DNA from: CALAED01 sp937891035
GTDB lineage: Bacteria; Actinomycetota; Actinomycetes; Streptosporangiales; Streptosporangiaceae
Assembly: GCA_035642125.1 (NCBI GenBank)
Contig: DASQSZ010000485.1
Coordinates: 1-31,792 of the forward strand
Direction of reading: 5' to 3'
Length of the DNA stretch: 31,792 bases
The notes under the pieces are model-generated. The model had not been told where the DNA came from. It did not search any database and saw only the letters and a list, made by a program, of their open reading frames with translations. Each line of letters begins with the position of its first letter. Within the stretch, counting starts at the first letter, position 1. Both the position numbers and the translations under genes were made by a program. Shown here piece after piece: positions 1-9,685 of the stretch.

Positions 1-458
1 TGCTCTCCGGGCTCGACCGGCTGTTCAGCGCCACCGAGGACGAGGAGCAGTTCACCACCGTCGCGTACGCCGTGATCGCCCCGGACACCGGCGAGGGAGT
101 CTTCAGCGACGCCGGGCACCCGCCGCCGCTGATCGTGTCCGAGGCCGAGCCGGCTCGGGTCAGCACCAGAGAGCCGGGGACGCCGCTCGGCTGGCCTTCT
201 CAGCGACAGCAGGCAAATTTTTCTATCGCACCCGGCAACACTGTCGTGTTTTATTCCGATGGACTGGTGGAGAACCGTAGGCGAGGGGTGGACGCGGGGC
301 TCGACGAGTTGGTCGGGGTCGCGGAGGACGCCGCACCGGAGGTGGTGGGAGATCCCGAGAGGCTTGTCGACTATCTGGTCGAGCGCATGCTCGCGGGGTA
401 TGAGCAAGACGACGATGTGACCGTACTCGCCCTGCACGTTCCGCCGAAGACGGTGTAG
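1..458 (+). CDS. PP2C/SpoIIE-family serine phosphatase, C-terminal part (5' end outside window)
   Basis: The reading frame is open from base 3 to a TAG at 456-458, so about 151 C-terminal residues are present. Family hallmarks of SpoIIE/RsbU-type PP2C phosphatases are visible: the strand FTTVAYAVI, the turn SDAGHPPPLIV, the metal-binding YSDGLVE, and the final QDDDVTVLAL with its Asp residues. Such enzymes dephosphorylate serine/threonine phosphoproteins, in actinomycetes often anti-sigma-factor antagonists, and usually carry N-terminal GAF/PAS or receiver domains that would lie upstream of this window. It reads towards the principal sigma factor gene, 211 bp downstream, but nothing here shows that the two are linked functionally. 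Family assignment is firm; substrate is unknown. Confidence 0.9.
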   Translation, partial: LSGLDRLFSATEDEEQFTTVAYAVIAPDTGEGVFSDAGHPPPLIVSEAEPARVSTREPGTPLGWPSQRQQANFSIAPGNTVVFYSDGLVENRRRGVDAGLDELVGVAEDAAPEVVGDPERLVDYLVERMLAGYEQDDDVTVLALHVPPKTV

Positions 459-669
459 TCCGTACGAAGGACCGCTCAGCTCCCCCTAAGGTGGTGTGTG
501 ACCGGGCAGAACTTCGCCGTGCGGAATGCGCGGCCGTGCCAGAATGCTGACCCATAGTGAGGACTGGGTACGCTGCGATCCGTGTGGAGTTGTTCGGCCC
601 CGTCCGGAGCGAGGCCACGTCCGACAGGGCACAGGGCAACCTTGCCACATGTTCGTTCGAGAGGTATTT

Positions 670-2574
670 GTGTCGCCTGCCAGTTCGACCTCGAAGCCGT
701 CCGAGCTGCACGAGCACGTCGTTCAACAGTTGATCGAGCGTGGACGGACCCAGGGCTACCTCGAAGCCGACGACGTGCGCCGCGCGTTCGAGGACGCCGA
801 CATACCGGTGTCCAAGGCCTCGACAATCTTGCGGAGTCTCAGCAAGGAGGGTGTGACCGTCATGGTGAGCGCTGCCGACTCCGCGGCGCCCAAGCGATCG
901 CGTAAGCGCGCGACGTCGGCGGCGCGGAAGGCCGGGGCCGACGCGGGGACGGCCCCCCGCGCAGCCACCGGGCCCGACGAGACCGGCGGGACCGGCGAGC
1001 CCGGTCACCGCACCGAGACCGGCCGGGGTGAGTCCGGCAACCGTAACGGCGCCGGCAAGAGCGTCTCGGCCGCCAAAGAGCAGCCGGACACGGTGACGGC
1101 CGTGGTCGACGGCGCGGCCGCGGCCCCCACGAGACCGGCCAAGCCGAAGTCGAAGAAAAAGTCAGCGGGGAAGTCGACGAAGGCCCCGGTGGCCGCCGCC
1201 AAGCCGAGGAAGAAGGACGGCGGCCCGCCGAAAGAGGCCGAGTCGAGCCGGCCCGTCGCCGCGGCCCCCGTCGCTGCGGGCGAGGAGGTCGAGGAGGTCG
1301 ACCTCGATCAGGATCCGGGCGATCAGGACCTGAGCGATGCCGACCTCAGCGATCTGGAGGCTCCGGTGGACCTCGACGTCGAGGACGTTGACGACGAGGG
1401 GGACGTTGGGCACGACGCGGTCGTCGGCGGCGACGTGGCGGCCGACGCCGACACCATCGGCGGCGCCGACTCAGAGCTGGATGCCGACGCCGGGCTCGAC
1501 GCCGAGCCGGACGACGTCGCGGAGCCGGACGACGAGGCCGAGCCGGCGGCCGCGGCCGCCTCGCCGCAGGCGGGCACGGCAGCGCCCACCTCAGAGGATG
1601 AGGCGTTCGTCCTGGGTGACGACGACGAGGACGCCCCGGCTCAGCAGATCGCCGCCGCCGGCGCGACCGCCGACCCCGTCAAGGACTACCTCAAGCAGAT
1701 CGGCAAAGTGCCGCTGCTGAACGCCGAGCAGGAGGTCGAGCTCGCCAAGCGCATCGAGGCCGGGCTGTTCGCCGAGGAGAAGCTGGCCGAGGCCGGCACC
1801 ACGATGTCGGATGAGGATCGGTTCGATTTCGAATGGATCGCCGAGGACGGCCGCCGGGCCAAGAACCACCTCCTCGAGGCGAACCTGCGGCTGGTGGTCT
1901 CACTCGCCAAGCGCTACACCGGTCGCGGGATGCTGTTCCTCGACCTCATCCAAGAGGGCAACCTCGGCCTGATCCGCGCGGTCGAGAAGTTCGACTACAC
2001 CAAGGGCTACAAGTTCTCCACCTATGCCACGTGGTGGATCCGGCAGGCGATCACGCGAGCGATGGCCGACCAAGCCAGGACGATCCGCATCCCGGTGCAC
2101 ATGGTCGAGGTCATCAACAAGCTGGCCAGGGTGCAGCGGCAGATGCTGCAAGACCTCGGCCGCGAGCCGACTCCGGAGGAGCTGGCCAAAGAGCTCGACA
2201 TGACGCCGGAGAAGGTCGTCGAGGTCCAAAAGTACGGCCGGGAGCCCATCTCGCTGCACACCCCGCTGGGCGAGGACGGCGACAGCGAGTTCGGCGACCT
2301 GATCGAAGACTCCGAGGCCATCGTGCCCGCCGATGCGGTCAGCTTCACGCTGCTGCAAGAGCAACTGCATTCGGTACTCGACACGCTGAGCGAACGCGAG
2401 GCGGGCGTGGTGTCGATGCGGTTCGGCCTCACCGACGGGCAGCCGAAGACGCTGGATGAGATCGGCAAGGTGTACGGGGTTACCCGCGAACGCATCCGCC
2501 AGATCGAGTCCAAGACGATGTCCAAGCTGCGGCACCCATCGCGTTCCCAGGTCCTGCGCGACTACCTCGACTGA
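670..2574 (+). CDS. hrdB: RNA polymerase principal sigma factor (HrdB/RpoD type)
   Basis: This is the housekeeping sigma-70 subunit that directs RNA polymerase to vegetative promoters. I place the start at GTG 670 (634 aa) because GAGAGGT lies five bases before it and the product then begins SPASS, like Streptomyces HrdB; an ATG at 649 is the alternative. Residues 10-65 form the conserved N-terminal helical segment (LIERGRTQGYLEADDVRRAF). Residues about 75-205 are Lys/Ala/Pro-rich and about 205-327 strongly acidic, giving an unusually long charged linker. Region 1.2 starts near residue 338 (DYLKQIGKVPLL). Region 2 follows with YATWWIRQAITRA near 453, and the region 4.2 helix-turn-helix (GVTRERIRQIESK) is near 600. 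The C-terminus is intact. The DUF7455 and parE genes downstream match the Streptomyces hrdB neighbourhood. Confidence 0.97.
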   Translation: MSPASSTSKPSELHEHVVQQLIERGRTQGYLEADDVRRAFEDADIPVSKASTILRSLSKEGVTVMVSAADSAAPKRSRKRATSAARKAGADAGTAPRAATGPDETGGTGEPGHRTETGRGESGNRNGAGKSVSAAKEQPDTVTAVVDGAAAAPTRPAKPKSKKKSAGKSTKAPVAAAKPRKKDGGPPKEAESSRPVAAAPVAAGEEVEEVDLDQDPGDQDLSDADLSDLEAPVDLDVEDVDDEGDVGHDAVVGGDVAADADTIGGADSELDADAGLDAEPDDVAEPDDEAEPAAAAASPQAGTAAPTSEDEAFVLGDDDEDAPAQQIAAAGATADPVKDYLKQIGKVPLLNAEQEVELAKRIEAGLFAEEKLAEAGTTMSDEDRFDFEWIAEDGRRAKNHLLEANLRLVVSLAKRYTGRGMLFLDLIQEGNLGLIRAVEKFDYTKGYKFSTYATWWIRQAITRAMADQARTIRIPVHMVEVINKLARVQRQMLQDLGREPTPEELAKELDMTPEKVVEVQKYGREPISLHTPLGEDGDSEFGDLIEDSEAIVPADAVSFTLLQEQLHSVLDTLSEREAGVVSMRFGLTDGQPKTLDEIGKVYGVTRERIRQIESKTMSKLRHPSRSQVLRDYLD

Positions 2575-2621
2575 CTGATCGATCTACCCATCGACTAACT
2601 GAGGACTAACTACAAAAGATC

Positions 2622-3347
2622 ATGCCGGGGCGGTTCGACCGGCTGGTGGCGGCGGCCTGGCCGGCGCCGTACACCGAACGGTTCGGCGAGTGGCGGCTGC
2701 GGTACGCGGCCGGCGTCACCAAGCGCGCCAACTCCGTCCTCCCGCTCGGCGATCCCGGCGATCTGCAGGCCGCCATCGAGGGCGCTGAGAGCTTCTATGC
2801 CGCCCGCGACCTGCCGGCCATGTTCTCGATCGGCGATGGCGCCTGGCGCGGCCTTGATGGCGCGCTGGGCGCCAGGGGCTACGAGGTGGCCGACCCCACC
2901 CTGGTGATGGCCGCGGATCTGTCCGCATCGACCGCCGCCGCGATCGCGTCCGGGCACGCTACGGCATCGATCGATGACGCACCGTCGCGGGAGTGGCTCG
3001 ACCTGTGGTGGTCGGTGAACGACCGCTATCCCGATCACCTCGATATCGCCCGCCGGATCCTCACCGGCGTACCGGCGTCCTATGTCCGGCTCGGCGGCGG
3101 CCGGGCCGTCGGGCGCGGGGTGGCGCAGGGGGAGTGGTACGGGATCTATTGCATGGCCGTGGCGCCGGCCGCCCGCGGACGTGGCCTCGGCCGCGCCGTG
3201 CTGCGCACGCTGCTCGAAGTGGCGCGAAGCCAGGGCGCGCGCCGCGCCTATCTCATCGTGGTCGAAGGCAACGCCGCCGCCCGCCGGCTGTATGAGCAGG
3301 AGGGCTTTCGGGTGGCCGGCCGCTACCACTACCGCGTGCGTGCCTGA
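2622..3347 (+). CDS. GNAT-family N-acetyltransferase
   Basis: This 241-residue protein carries a C-terminal GNAT fold. Motif A is clear (VAPAARGRGLGRAVLRTLLEVA, residues about 181-202), followed by the motif B segment NAAARRLYEQEGFRVAGRYHYR. The N-terminal half (FGEWRLRYAAGVTKRANSV) resembles the first lobe of two-lobed GNAT proteins, so it may be a degenerate tandem acetyltransferase. It would move an acetyl group from acetyl-CoA to an amine; the substrate cannot be read from the sequence. It starts 47 bp after hrdB. The only purine-rich stretch, GAGGA at 2601-2605, is too far upstream for a good ribosome site, so ATG 2622 is reasonable but not proven. A strong hairpin follows the stop codon. 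Confidence 0.88.
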   Translation: MPGRFDRLVAAAWPAPYTERFGEWRLRYAAGVTKRANSVLPLGDPGDLQAAIEGAESFYAARDLPAMFSIGDGAWRGLDGALGARGYEVADPTLVMAADLSASTAAAIASGHATASIDDAPSREWLDLWWSVNDRYPDHLDIARRILTGVPASYVRLGGGRAVGRGVAQGEWYGIYCMAVAPAARGRGLGRAVLRTLLEVARSQGARRAYLIVVEGNAAARRLYEQEGFRVAGRYHYRVRA

Positions 3348-3359
3348 CTCGAAGACGGC

Positions 3360-3385
3360 GACGGCCACCGTCCTCGGTGGCCGTC
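3360..3385 (+). terminator. Hairpin terminator after the GNAT gene
   Basis: A perfect 11-bp stem (GACGGCCACCG pairs with CGGTGGCCGTC) closes on the loop TCCT, 12 bp after the GNAT stop codon. There is no T-run, as is common for high-GC actinomycete terminators. The convergent DUF7455 gene ends 85 bp further on, so it may act in both directions. Confidence 0.75.
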
Positions 3386-3469
3386 CTCGCTGAATCCTTG
3401 TATGTGGTTATGTCAGGGGCTGCCGCCGCGCATCAACGAGCCGGCCCGCTGTCGCACGACGGCCTGCCC

Positions 3470-3700
3470 TTAACGTTCTTCGGCAGGGGCGGTGGCCGCG
3501 ATATCACGCAGCCGCTCGGTCTCATCCACGATCTCGGCCCCGGCCTCGCGGAGAGCGTCACCGTACTTGCGCCCGTGGTGGGCACAGAACAGCAGCTCAC
3601 CGCCGCCCGCGAGCATTACGCGGAAATAGGCCTGGGCGCCGCAGCGGTCACAGCGGTCCGCGGCCGCCAGCGGCTTGGTCGGGGCAAGAGCTCCAGTCAC
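3470..3700 (-). CDS. DUF7455 small zinc-ribbon-like protein
   Basis: A 76-residue protein with a conserved core: residues 15-21 ADRCDRC, then GAQAYFRV, GGGELLFCAHHGRK and a C-terminal helix ending VDETERL. CxxC plus CxHH is arranged like a small zinc-binding knuckle. The family is widespread in actinobacteria and commonly sits beside hrdB and parE, exactly as here, but its function is unknown. It starts at GTG (3700-3698) with AGGAAGG a few bases upstream, a convincing ribosome-binding site. It is convergent with the GNAT gene and is transcribed away from the ABC transporter end. Confidence 0.9.
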   Translation of the reverse strand: MTGALAPTKPLAAADRCDRCGAQAYFRVMLAGGGELLFCAHHGRKYGDALREAGAEIVDETERLRDIAATAPAEER

Positions 3701-3899
3701 GGCACCTTCCTCATCTCGGGGTCGGTACTTAGGACAACATCTAACCCGACACCGGCCTTCCCAAGCGGCATCCGGCTACGCCCTCAGCGGAATGACCCGC
3801 ATAGTGACAGACGTCATATCGCATCCCTTGGTTCAACCTCAATCTTCCGTCGCGCTTGAGCCGCCGCCTTCCCCGGCCGGGCGGCCGGCGCACGGTGGA

Positions 3900-3924
3900 G
3901 CCGGCCTACGCCGATTCGGCCGGC
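3900..3924 (-). terminator. Hairpin after the ABC exporter operon
   Basis: GCCGGCC (3900-3906) pairs with GGCCGGC (3918-3924) around an 11-nt loop, beginning three bases beyond the permease stop codon on the minus strand. No T-run follows. Likely a GC-type terminator, though the region is generally GC-rich and short stems are easy to find. Confidence 0.45.
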
Positions 3925-3926
3925 GT

Positions 3927-4985
3927 TCAGTTGGGGGTGGCCTCCCAGCGGAACAGCCGGGCGGCCAGCAGCGAGGCCACCAGCGCGAAGGCGAGCAGGA
4001 TCCCGATCTGCGGCAGCACGCTGACCGGACCCTCACCGCGCACCATGACGTTCAGCATGGCTTCGTTGAGATGCTTGAGCGGGAAGACGTTCGCGATGAC
4101 CTGCAGCCACCCGGGCGTGATGTCGAGGGGAAAGAACGAGCCGCCCAGGAAGGCCATCGGCAACACGATGAGCTGCGCGATCGTCTGCGCCGACTCCTGC
4201 GTGGTCGCCCACGCGCCGATGAGCAGCCCGATCGACAAGAACGCCAGCGTGCCGCACAGCACCAGCGGGACCGCCATCCACCAGTCGTCCGACAGCGTGA
4301 GGCCGAAGAACGAGAGGGTGCCAACCCCGATGAACAGCGCCATCTGTACCAGCGCGATGCCGAGGCTGACCCCGATCCGCGCGCCGAACACTCCGGTGGT
4401 GGCCACCGGCGCCAGCCGGATCCGGCGCAGCGTCCCCTTGGTCCGCCAGGTCACCAGGGTGGCCGATGCGCCGAACATGGCGGCCGAGGCGATCGCCCAG
4501 CCGAGCAGGCCGGGCGTGTAGAACTGGATCGGTTTGAGCGACTCATCCTCCACCTGGCGGGCCGACACCTGGAAGGCCGGCGGGCCGCCGCTGTGCGCCA
4601 GGTCCTGGATGGCGTTCCGCACGAGCTGCGCCTTGACCGGGTCGGCCGCGGAATAGTCGATGACGACGCGGTCGCCCCGCTGACTGATCGCCGCGGCGAC
4701 GTCGCCCTCCCTGACCTTCCTGGCCGCCTCGTCGGCGTCGGTCACCTGGGTGATCTTGAGTACGGTGTCGAGTCCGGCCCGCTGCGCCGGGGCGGCCTGG
4801 TCGATGGCGGCGACCGCGCCCACCTGGAGCACGTTGGCCTTGCTCGTCGACTGGTTCTTGAAAAGCCCGCCGAACAACAGCAAGAAGAACAGCGGGAACA
4901 GCACGGTGAAGAACAGAGCCCTGCGGTCCCGGACGAAGCCGAGGAACATCGCCCGGAACAGGCTCCGGAAGGCGGTGCCGTTCAC
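3927..4985 (-). CDS. ABC-2 type transporter permease
   Basis: This 352-residue membrane protein is the translocation subunit of an ABC-2 type exporter (drug, lipid or polysaccharide). A first hydrophobic segment at about residues 23-42 (FFTVLFPLFFLLLFGG) is followed by a large soluble, presumably extracytoplasmic, domain to about residue 160. A cluster of about five more membrane segments follows (GLLGWAIASAAMFG; GIALVQMALFIGVG; MAVPLVLCGTLAFL; LIVLPMAFLGGSFF; IGILLAFALVASLLAARLF). The motif FLGGSFFPLDITPGWLQ is typical of the family. The GTG start overlaps the ATPase stop (GTGA, 4985-4982), so the two are translationally coupled. Substrate cannot be deduced. Confidence 0.93.
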   Translation of the reverse strand: MNGTAFRSLFRAMFLGFVRDRRALFFTVLFPLFFLLLFGGLFKNQSTSKANVLQVGAVAAIDQAAPAQRAGLDTVLKITQVTDADEAARKVREGDVAAAISQRGDRVVIDYSAADPVKAQLVRNAIQDLAHSGGPPAFQVSARQVEDESLKPIQFYTPGLLGWAIASAAMFGASATLVTWRTKGTLRRIRLAPVATTGVFGARIGVSLGIALVQMALFIGVGTLSFFGLTLSDDWWMAVPLVLCGTLAFLSIGLLIGAWATTQESAQTIAQLIVLPMAFLGGSFFPLDITPGWLQVIANVFPLKHLNEAMLNVMVRGEGPVSVLPQIGILLAFALVASLLAARLFRWEATPN

Positions 4986-5884
4986 GCGCGGTACTCCCGT
5001 CCGGTGAGGTCGAGGAAGACGTCCTCCAGGGTGGCGCCCTTGACCTGTACGCCGTTGAGCGCGCCCTTGTCGACCAGCGCGGCGACCACGGCGGAGGCGT
5101 CCCTGGTCGCGATGACGAGCGAGACGCCATCGTCGGTCACCTTCTCCACGCTCGGCAGGCCGTGGGCCTGCTCGGCCGAGAGCACGCCGCTTTCGACGCT
5201 GATCCGTACCGGCGCGTCAAGGTCCCGGACGAGCGCGGCTGGCGCGCCCATACGCAGGATCGCCCCGTTGTCCATGATCGCCACACGCTCGCACAGCGTC
5301 TCGGCCTCGTCCATGTAGTGCGTGGTGAGCACGATCGTCCGGCCTTCTGTGTTGATCTCGCGCAGCACGTCCCACAGATTGCGCCTCGCCTGCGGGTCGA
5401 GCCCCGAGCTCGGCTCGTCCAGGAAGACGAGCTCCGGATCGTGCACGAGCGCGCAGGCGATCGACAGCCGCTGCGCCTGCCCGCCGGACAGTTGCTCGAC
5501 GCGAGTGTTGGCCTTGTCGGTCAGCCCGACCATCTCGAGCATCTCGTCCGCCCGGCGCGGCGTCACCCCGTACAGCGCACCGAATGTTTGGATCTGCTCG
5601 CGCGCGGTCAGCCGCTCGAAGAAGGAGGAGGCCTGCAGCTGGACGCCGATCTTGCGCAACAGCTCGTAGCGCCGCGGCCAGGGCGACATGCCAAAGACCT
5701 TTACCTCGCCCTCGTCGGGTTCGCGCAGCCCTTCGATGATCTCGAGGGTGGTGGTCTTGCCCGCGCCGTTGGGGCCCAGGATGCCGAAGAACTCGCCCTG
5801 CGGCACCTCCAGCGATACGCCATCGACCGCGCGCACGTCCCCGTACGTCTTTCGCAGGCCGTTCACCACAATGGTCGCTGCCAT
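4982..5884 (-). CDS. ABC transporter ATP-binding protein
   Basis: The 300-residue cytoplasmic ATPase powers the ABC-2 permease encoded directly downstream. All nucleotide-binding elements are intact: Walker A GPNGAGKT (residues 37-44), signature LSGGQAQRLSIA, Walker B LVFLDEPSSGLDP and the switch histidine in TTHYMDEAE. A C-terminal extension of about 80 residues (from about 220) is typical of drug/lipid-exporting DrrA/CcmA-like ATPases. The ATG at 5884 has only a weak purine stretch (AGGG) upstream. Its stop overlaps the permease start by four bases, so both proteins should be made in equal amounts. Family certain, substrate unknown. Confidence 0.95.
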   Translation of the reverse strand: MAATIVVNGLRKTYGDVRAVDGVSLEVPQGEFFGILGPNGAGKTTTLEIIEGLREPDEGEVKVFGMSPWPRRYELLRKIGVQLQASSFFERLTAREQIQTFGALYGVTPRRADEMLEMVGLTDKANTRVEQLSGGQAQRLSIACALVHDPELVFLDEPSSGLDPQARRNLWDVLREINTEGRTIVLTTHYMDEAETLCERVAIMDNGAILRMGAPAALVRDLDAPVRISVESGVLSAEQAHGLPSVEKVTDDGVSLVIATRDASAVVAALVDKGALNGVQVKGATLEDVFLDLTGREYRA

Positions 5885-6228
5885 GCGGCTACCCTAGGGG
5901 TGGGTAATCGGGTCGATCACCCTAATCCGGGGGCATTTCGTCATCCTCCGCCGGACGGATCCGGCCGGCGGATGGCCGTTAAGGCGCCTGTCAGGTGCCC
6001 GTCAGGTGTCCGACGGGGCACCCGCCGGGCGCCCGTCCGGCGGCGCGCACGGCGAGCTCACCTCAGCCGATGAGCTCACCCAGTCCATGCCGGGCGGCGA
6101 GCCTGCGGGTGATTTGTCGCCGGGCGAGGGTACCCTGCCTTCGATGTTCTCGATGTACCCGACCCCGACGTGTCCAATTTCGTCAGCCGGCCAGCCATCC
6201 CCGCCCAACGCGTGAGGAGCCCCCGTCC
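5885..6228. other. Divergent intergenic region between ABC operon and parE
   Basis: These 344 bp must carry promoters for both the leftward ABC operon and the rightward parE gene. Visible structure: a 7-bp inverted repeat CCGCCGG/CCGGCGG (5948-5954, 5965-5971), and two adjacent 11-bp direct repeats, GTCAGGTGCCC (5990-6000) and GTCAGGTGTCC (6001-6011). I cannot name a promoter with confidence. No convincing gene is present. Confidence 0.5.
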
Positions 6229-8325
<2,097 letters not shown>

Positions 8326-8330
8326 CCAGT

Positions 8331-8420
8331 GCGGTGTCCACCAACGTTCACCGGAGCCGCGGCCCGCGACGATGAGCGCGAACGCTCGGCGACGACGCGG
8401 CCATGGCTTATGGACACCGC
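8331..8420. terminator. Nested three-stem hairpin after parE
   Basis: Six bases past the parE stop, GCGGTGTCCA (8331-8340) pairs perfectly with TGGACACCGC (8411-8420). Inside, GCCGCG (8356-8361) pairs with CGCGGC (8396-8401), and GAGCG/CGCTC closes a CGAA loop (8374-8387). The three stems are concentric, so the 90-nt segment could fold as one rod. As parE and the VOC gene converge here, a bidirectional terminator is the simplest reading; a small structured RNA is possible. Confidence 0.45.
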
Positions 8421-8603
8421 CCCAGCCCATACTCATCGCTCAATGCCGCGGCCCGGATGCGCCGGGGGAGGGTCACGCGCCGACGACTGGTGAGTGCGGG
8501 CGAGTGCCTCACGAACGGGGCCGGCGGATCCCGTTAAGACACCATGGGCCAGTCAGCCGATGGGCCAGACCCCGTCGGGAGGCGCTCGGCTACATCCTCA
8601 CTG

Positions 8604-8984
8604 TCAGTCGACGCACAGGCAGAACGGATGCCCCGCCGGGTCGAGGAAGACCCGGAAGTCGCCGTTTTCGCTCGGTTGAACGTCGGCCTTGATCGCGCCG
8701 AGGGCGACCACCTGCTTTTCCGCCGCGTCCAGGTCGTCAACGGTCACGTCGAGGTGGAGTTGCTGCGGATGCTCGGGGTCGGGCCAGCGCGGCCGGCGAT
8801 AGTCGGCGACCCGCTGAAAGCACAGTCGCGGCTCACCATCGTGCGACAGCGTGACCCACCCGTCCTCGGCGTCGTAGTCGGCGTACACGATCTCCCAGCC
8901 GACCAGGGCGCGGTAGAACTCGGCGAGTACCCGCGTGTCCGGGCAGTCGAGCACGATCGAGCGCATGCGCGCGATGCCGGCCAT
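8604..8984 (-). CDS. VOC (glyoxalase/bleomycin-resistance-like) family protein
   Basis: The 126-residue protein contains one vicinal-oxygen-chelate module pair: RSIVLDCPDTRVLAEFYRAL at the N-terminus and HLDVTVDDLDAAEKQVVALG with FRVFLDPAGHPFCLC at the C-terminus. VOC proteins are metal-dependent isomerases, dioxygenases or ligand-binding proteins. This short type is common in actinomycetes and its substrate is not known. The ATG at 8984 has a perfect AAGGAGGT ribosome site. It is the last gene of a minus-strand series parC - thioredoxin-like - VOC, with 43 bp between it and its upstream neighbour, and may be cotranscribed with it. Confidence 0.9.
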   Translation of the reverse strand: MAGIARMRSIVLDCPDTRVLAEFYRALVGWEIVYADYDAEDGWVTLSHDGEPRLCFQRVADYRRPRWPDPEHPQQLHLDVTVDDLDAAEKQVVALGAIKADVQPSENGDFRVFLDPAGHPFCLCVD

Positions 8985-9027
8985 CGAGACCTCCTTAGTC
9001 GATCAGTCCGCCGGGAAAGTGGCCACC

Positions 9028-9597
9028 CTAGCCGGGTTCGTTGCCGGGCTTCCACTTGATGTTGCAGCCGAGGCTGGGCGCGTGCGGCTCCGGCACCGGC
9101 CGGCCGGCGAGCACATCGTCGAGCGCGGCGCGCAGTGTGGCGCCGTCGGCCGGGACGTCGTTGCTCGGGCGCGCGCCGTCGAACTGACCCCGGTACGCCA
9201 GCCGCCGATCGGCGTCGTAGACGAAGAAGTCCGGCGTGCACGCCGCCCGGTAGGCCGCGGCGACCTCCTGGGTCTCGTCGACCAGGTAGGGGAAGGTGAA
9301 CCCGGCTCGCTTGGCCTGCTCCGCCAAGTGCGCCGCGTCGTCGTCGGGGTGGTTCGCGACGTCGTTGCTGCAGATGCCGACCGTGGCGACGCCGCGATCG
9401 GCGTAGGAAGCGGTGACCGAGCCGATGCCGGCCTCGACCCGCCGCACGTACGGGCAATGGTTCGACAGGAAGATCACCAGGAGCGCGGGCGCCCTGGAGA
9501 AGTCGGCGAGCGCGACCTTGGGGCCGGTGATCGAGGGCAGCGTGAAGTCGGGAGCAGGCGTACCGATGGGAACCATGAACGAGTTAACGGCGACCAT
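9028..9597 (-). CDS. Thioredoxin-fold peroxiredoxin-like protein
   Basis: A 189-residue AhpC/TSA-Redoxin type protein. The signature PAPDFTLPSITG opens the fold, LLVIFLSNHCPYVRRVE carries Cys48, and AACTPDFFVYD carries Cys120, the cis-Pro loop region. The usual CxxC is reduced to CPYV, so it may act as a one-Cys or atypical two-Cys thiol enzyme. This subfamily (CPYV plus CTPDFF and a C-terminal LGCNIKWK) is found across bacteria without a settled role. ATG 9597 is supported by GGGGGAG upstream; a second Met lies seven codons later. No signal peptide is seen, so it should be cytoplasmic. Confidence 0.88.
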   Translation of the reverse strand: MVAVNSFMVPIGTPAPDFTLPSITGPKVALADFSRAPALLVIFLSNHCPYVRRVEAGIGSVTASYADRGVATVGICSNDVANHPDDDAAHLAEQAKRAGFTFPYLVDETQEVAAAYRAACTPDFFVYDADRRLAYRGQFDGARPSNDVPADGATLRAALDDVLAGRPVPEPHAPSLGCNIKWKPGNEPG

Positions 9598-9685
9598 GAC
9601 GGCATTCTCCCCCGTCTACGTCCACGCGGAACCATGTGATCACGGCGGTGGGATACGCCGCGGACCGGCGCATACGCCGAACTCG

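Noticed and set aside
523..548. Possible SigR-type promoter (GGAAT, 18 nt, GCT) before hrdB
   Set aside because: The -35 element fits, but the -10 should be GTT and is GCT; one half-match is not enough.
526..669. Longer start for the sigma factor (ATG 526)
   Set aside because: The extra 48 residues have no similarity to HrdB and no ribosome site; GTG 670 has a good one.
3797..3814. Dyad TGAC-N4-GTCA upstream of the DUF7455 gene
   Set aside because: Only four base pairs per arm; expected often by chance.
3675..5318. 547-residue plus-strand ORF antisense to the ABC operon
   Set aside because: The minus strand carries intact ABC ATPase and permease; the plus frame is compositional.
5995..6228. 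N-terminal extension of parE to 5995
   Set aside because: Arg/Pro-rich low-similarity sequence; TTG 6229 with GAGGAG nine bases upstream fits the family start.
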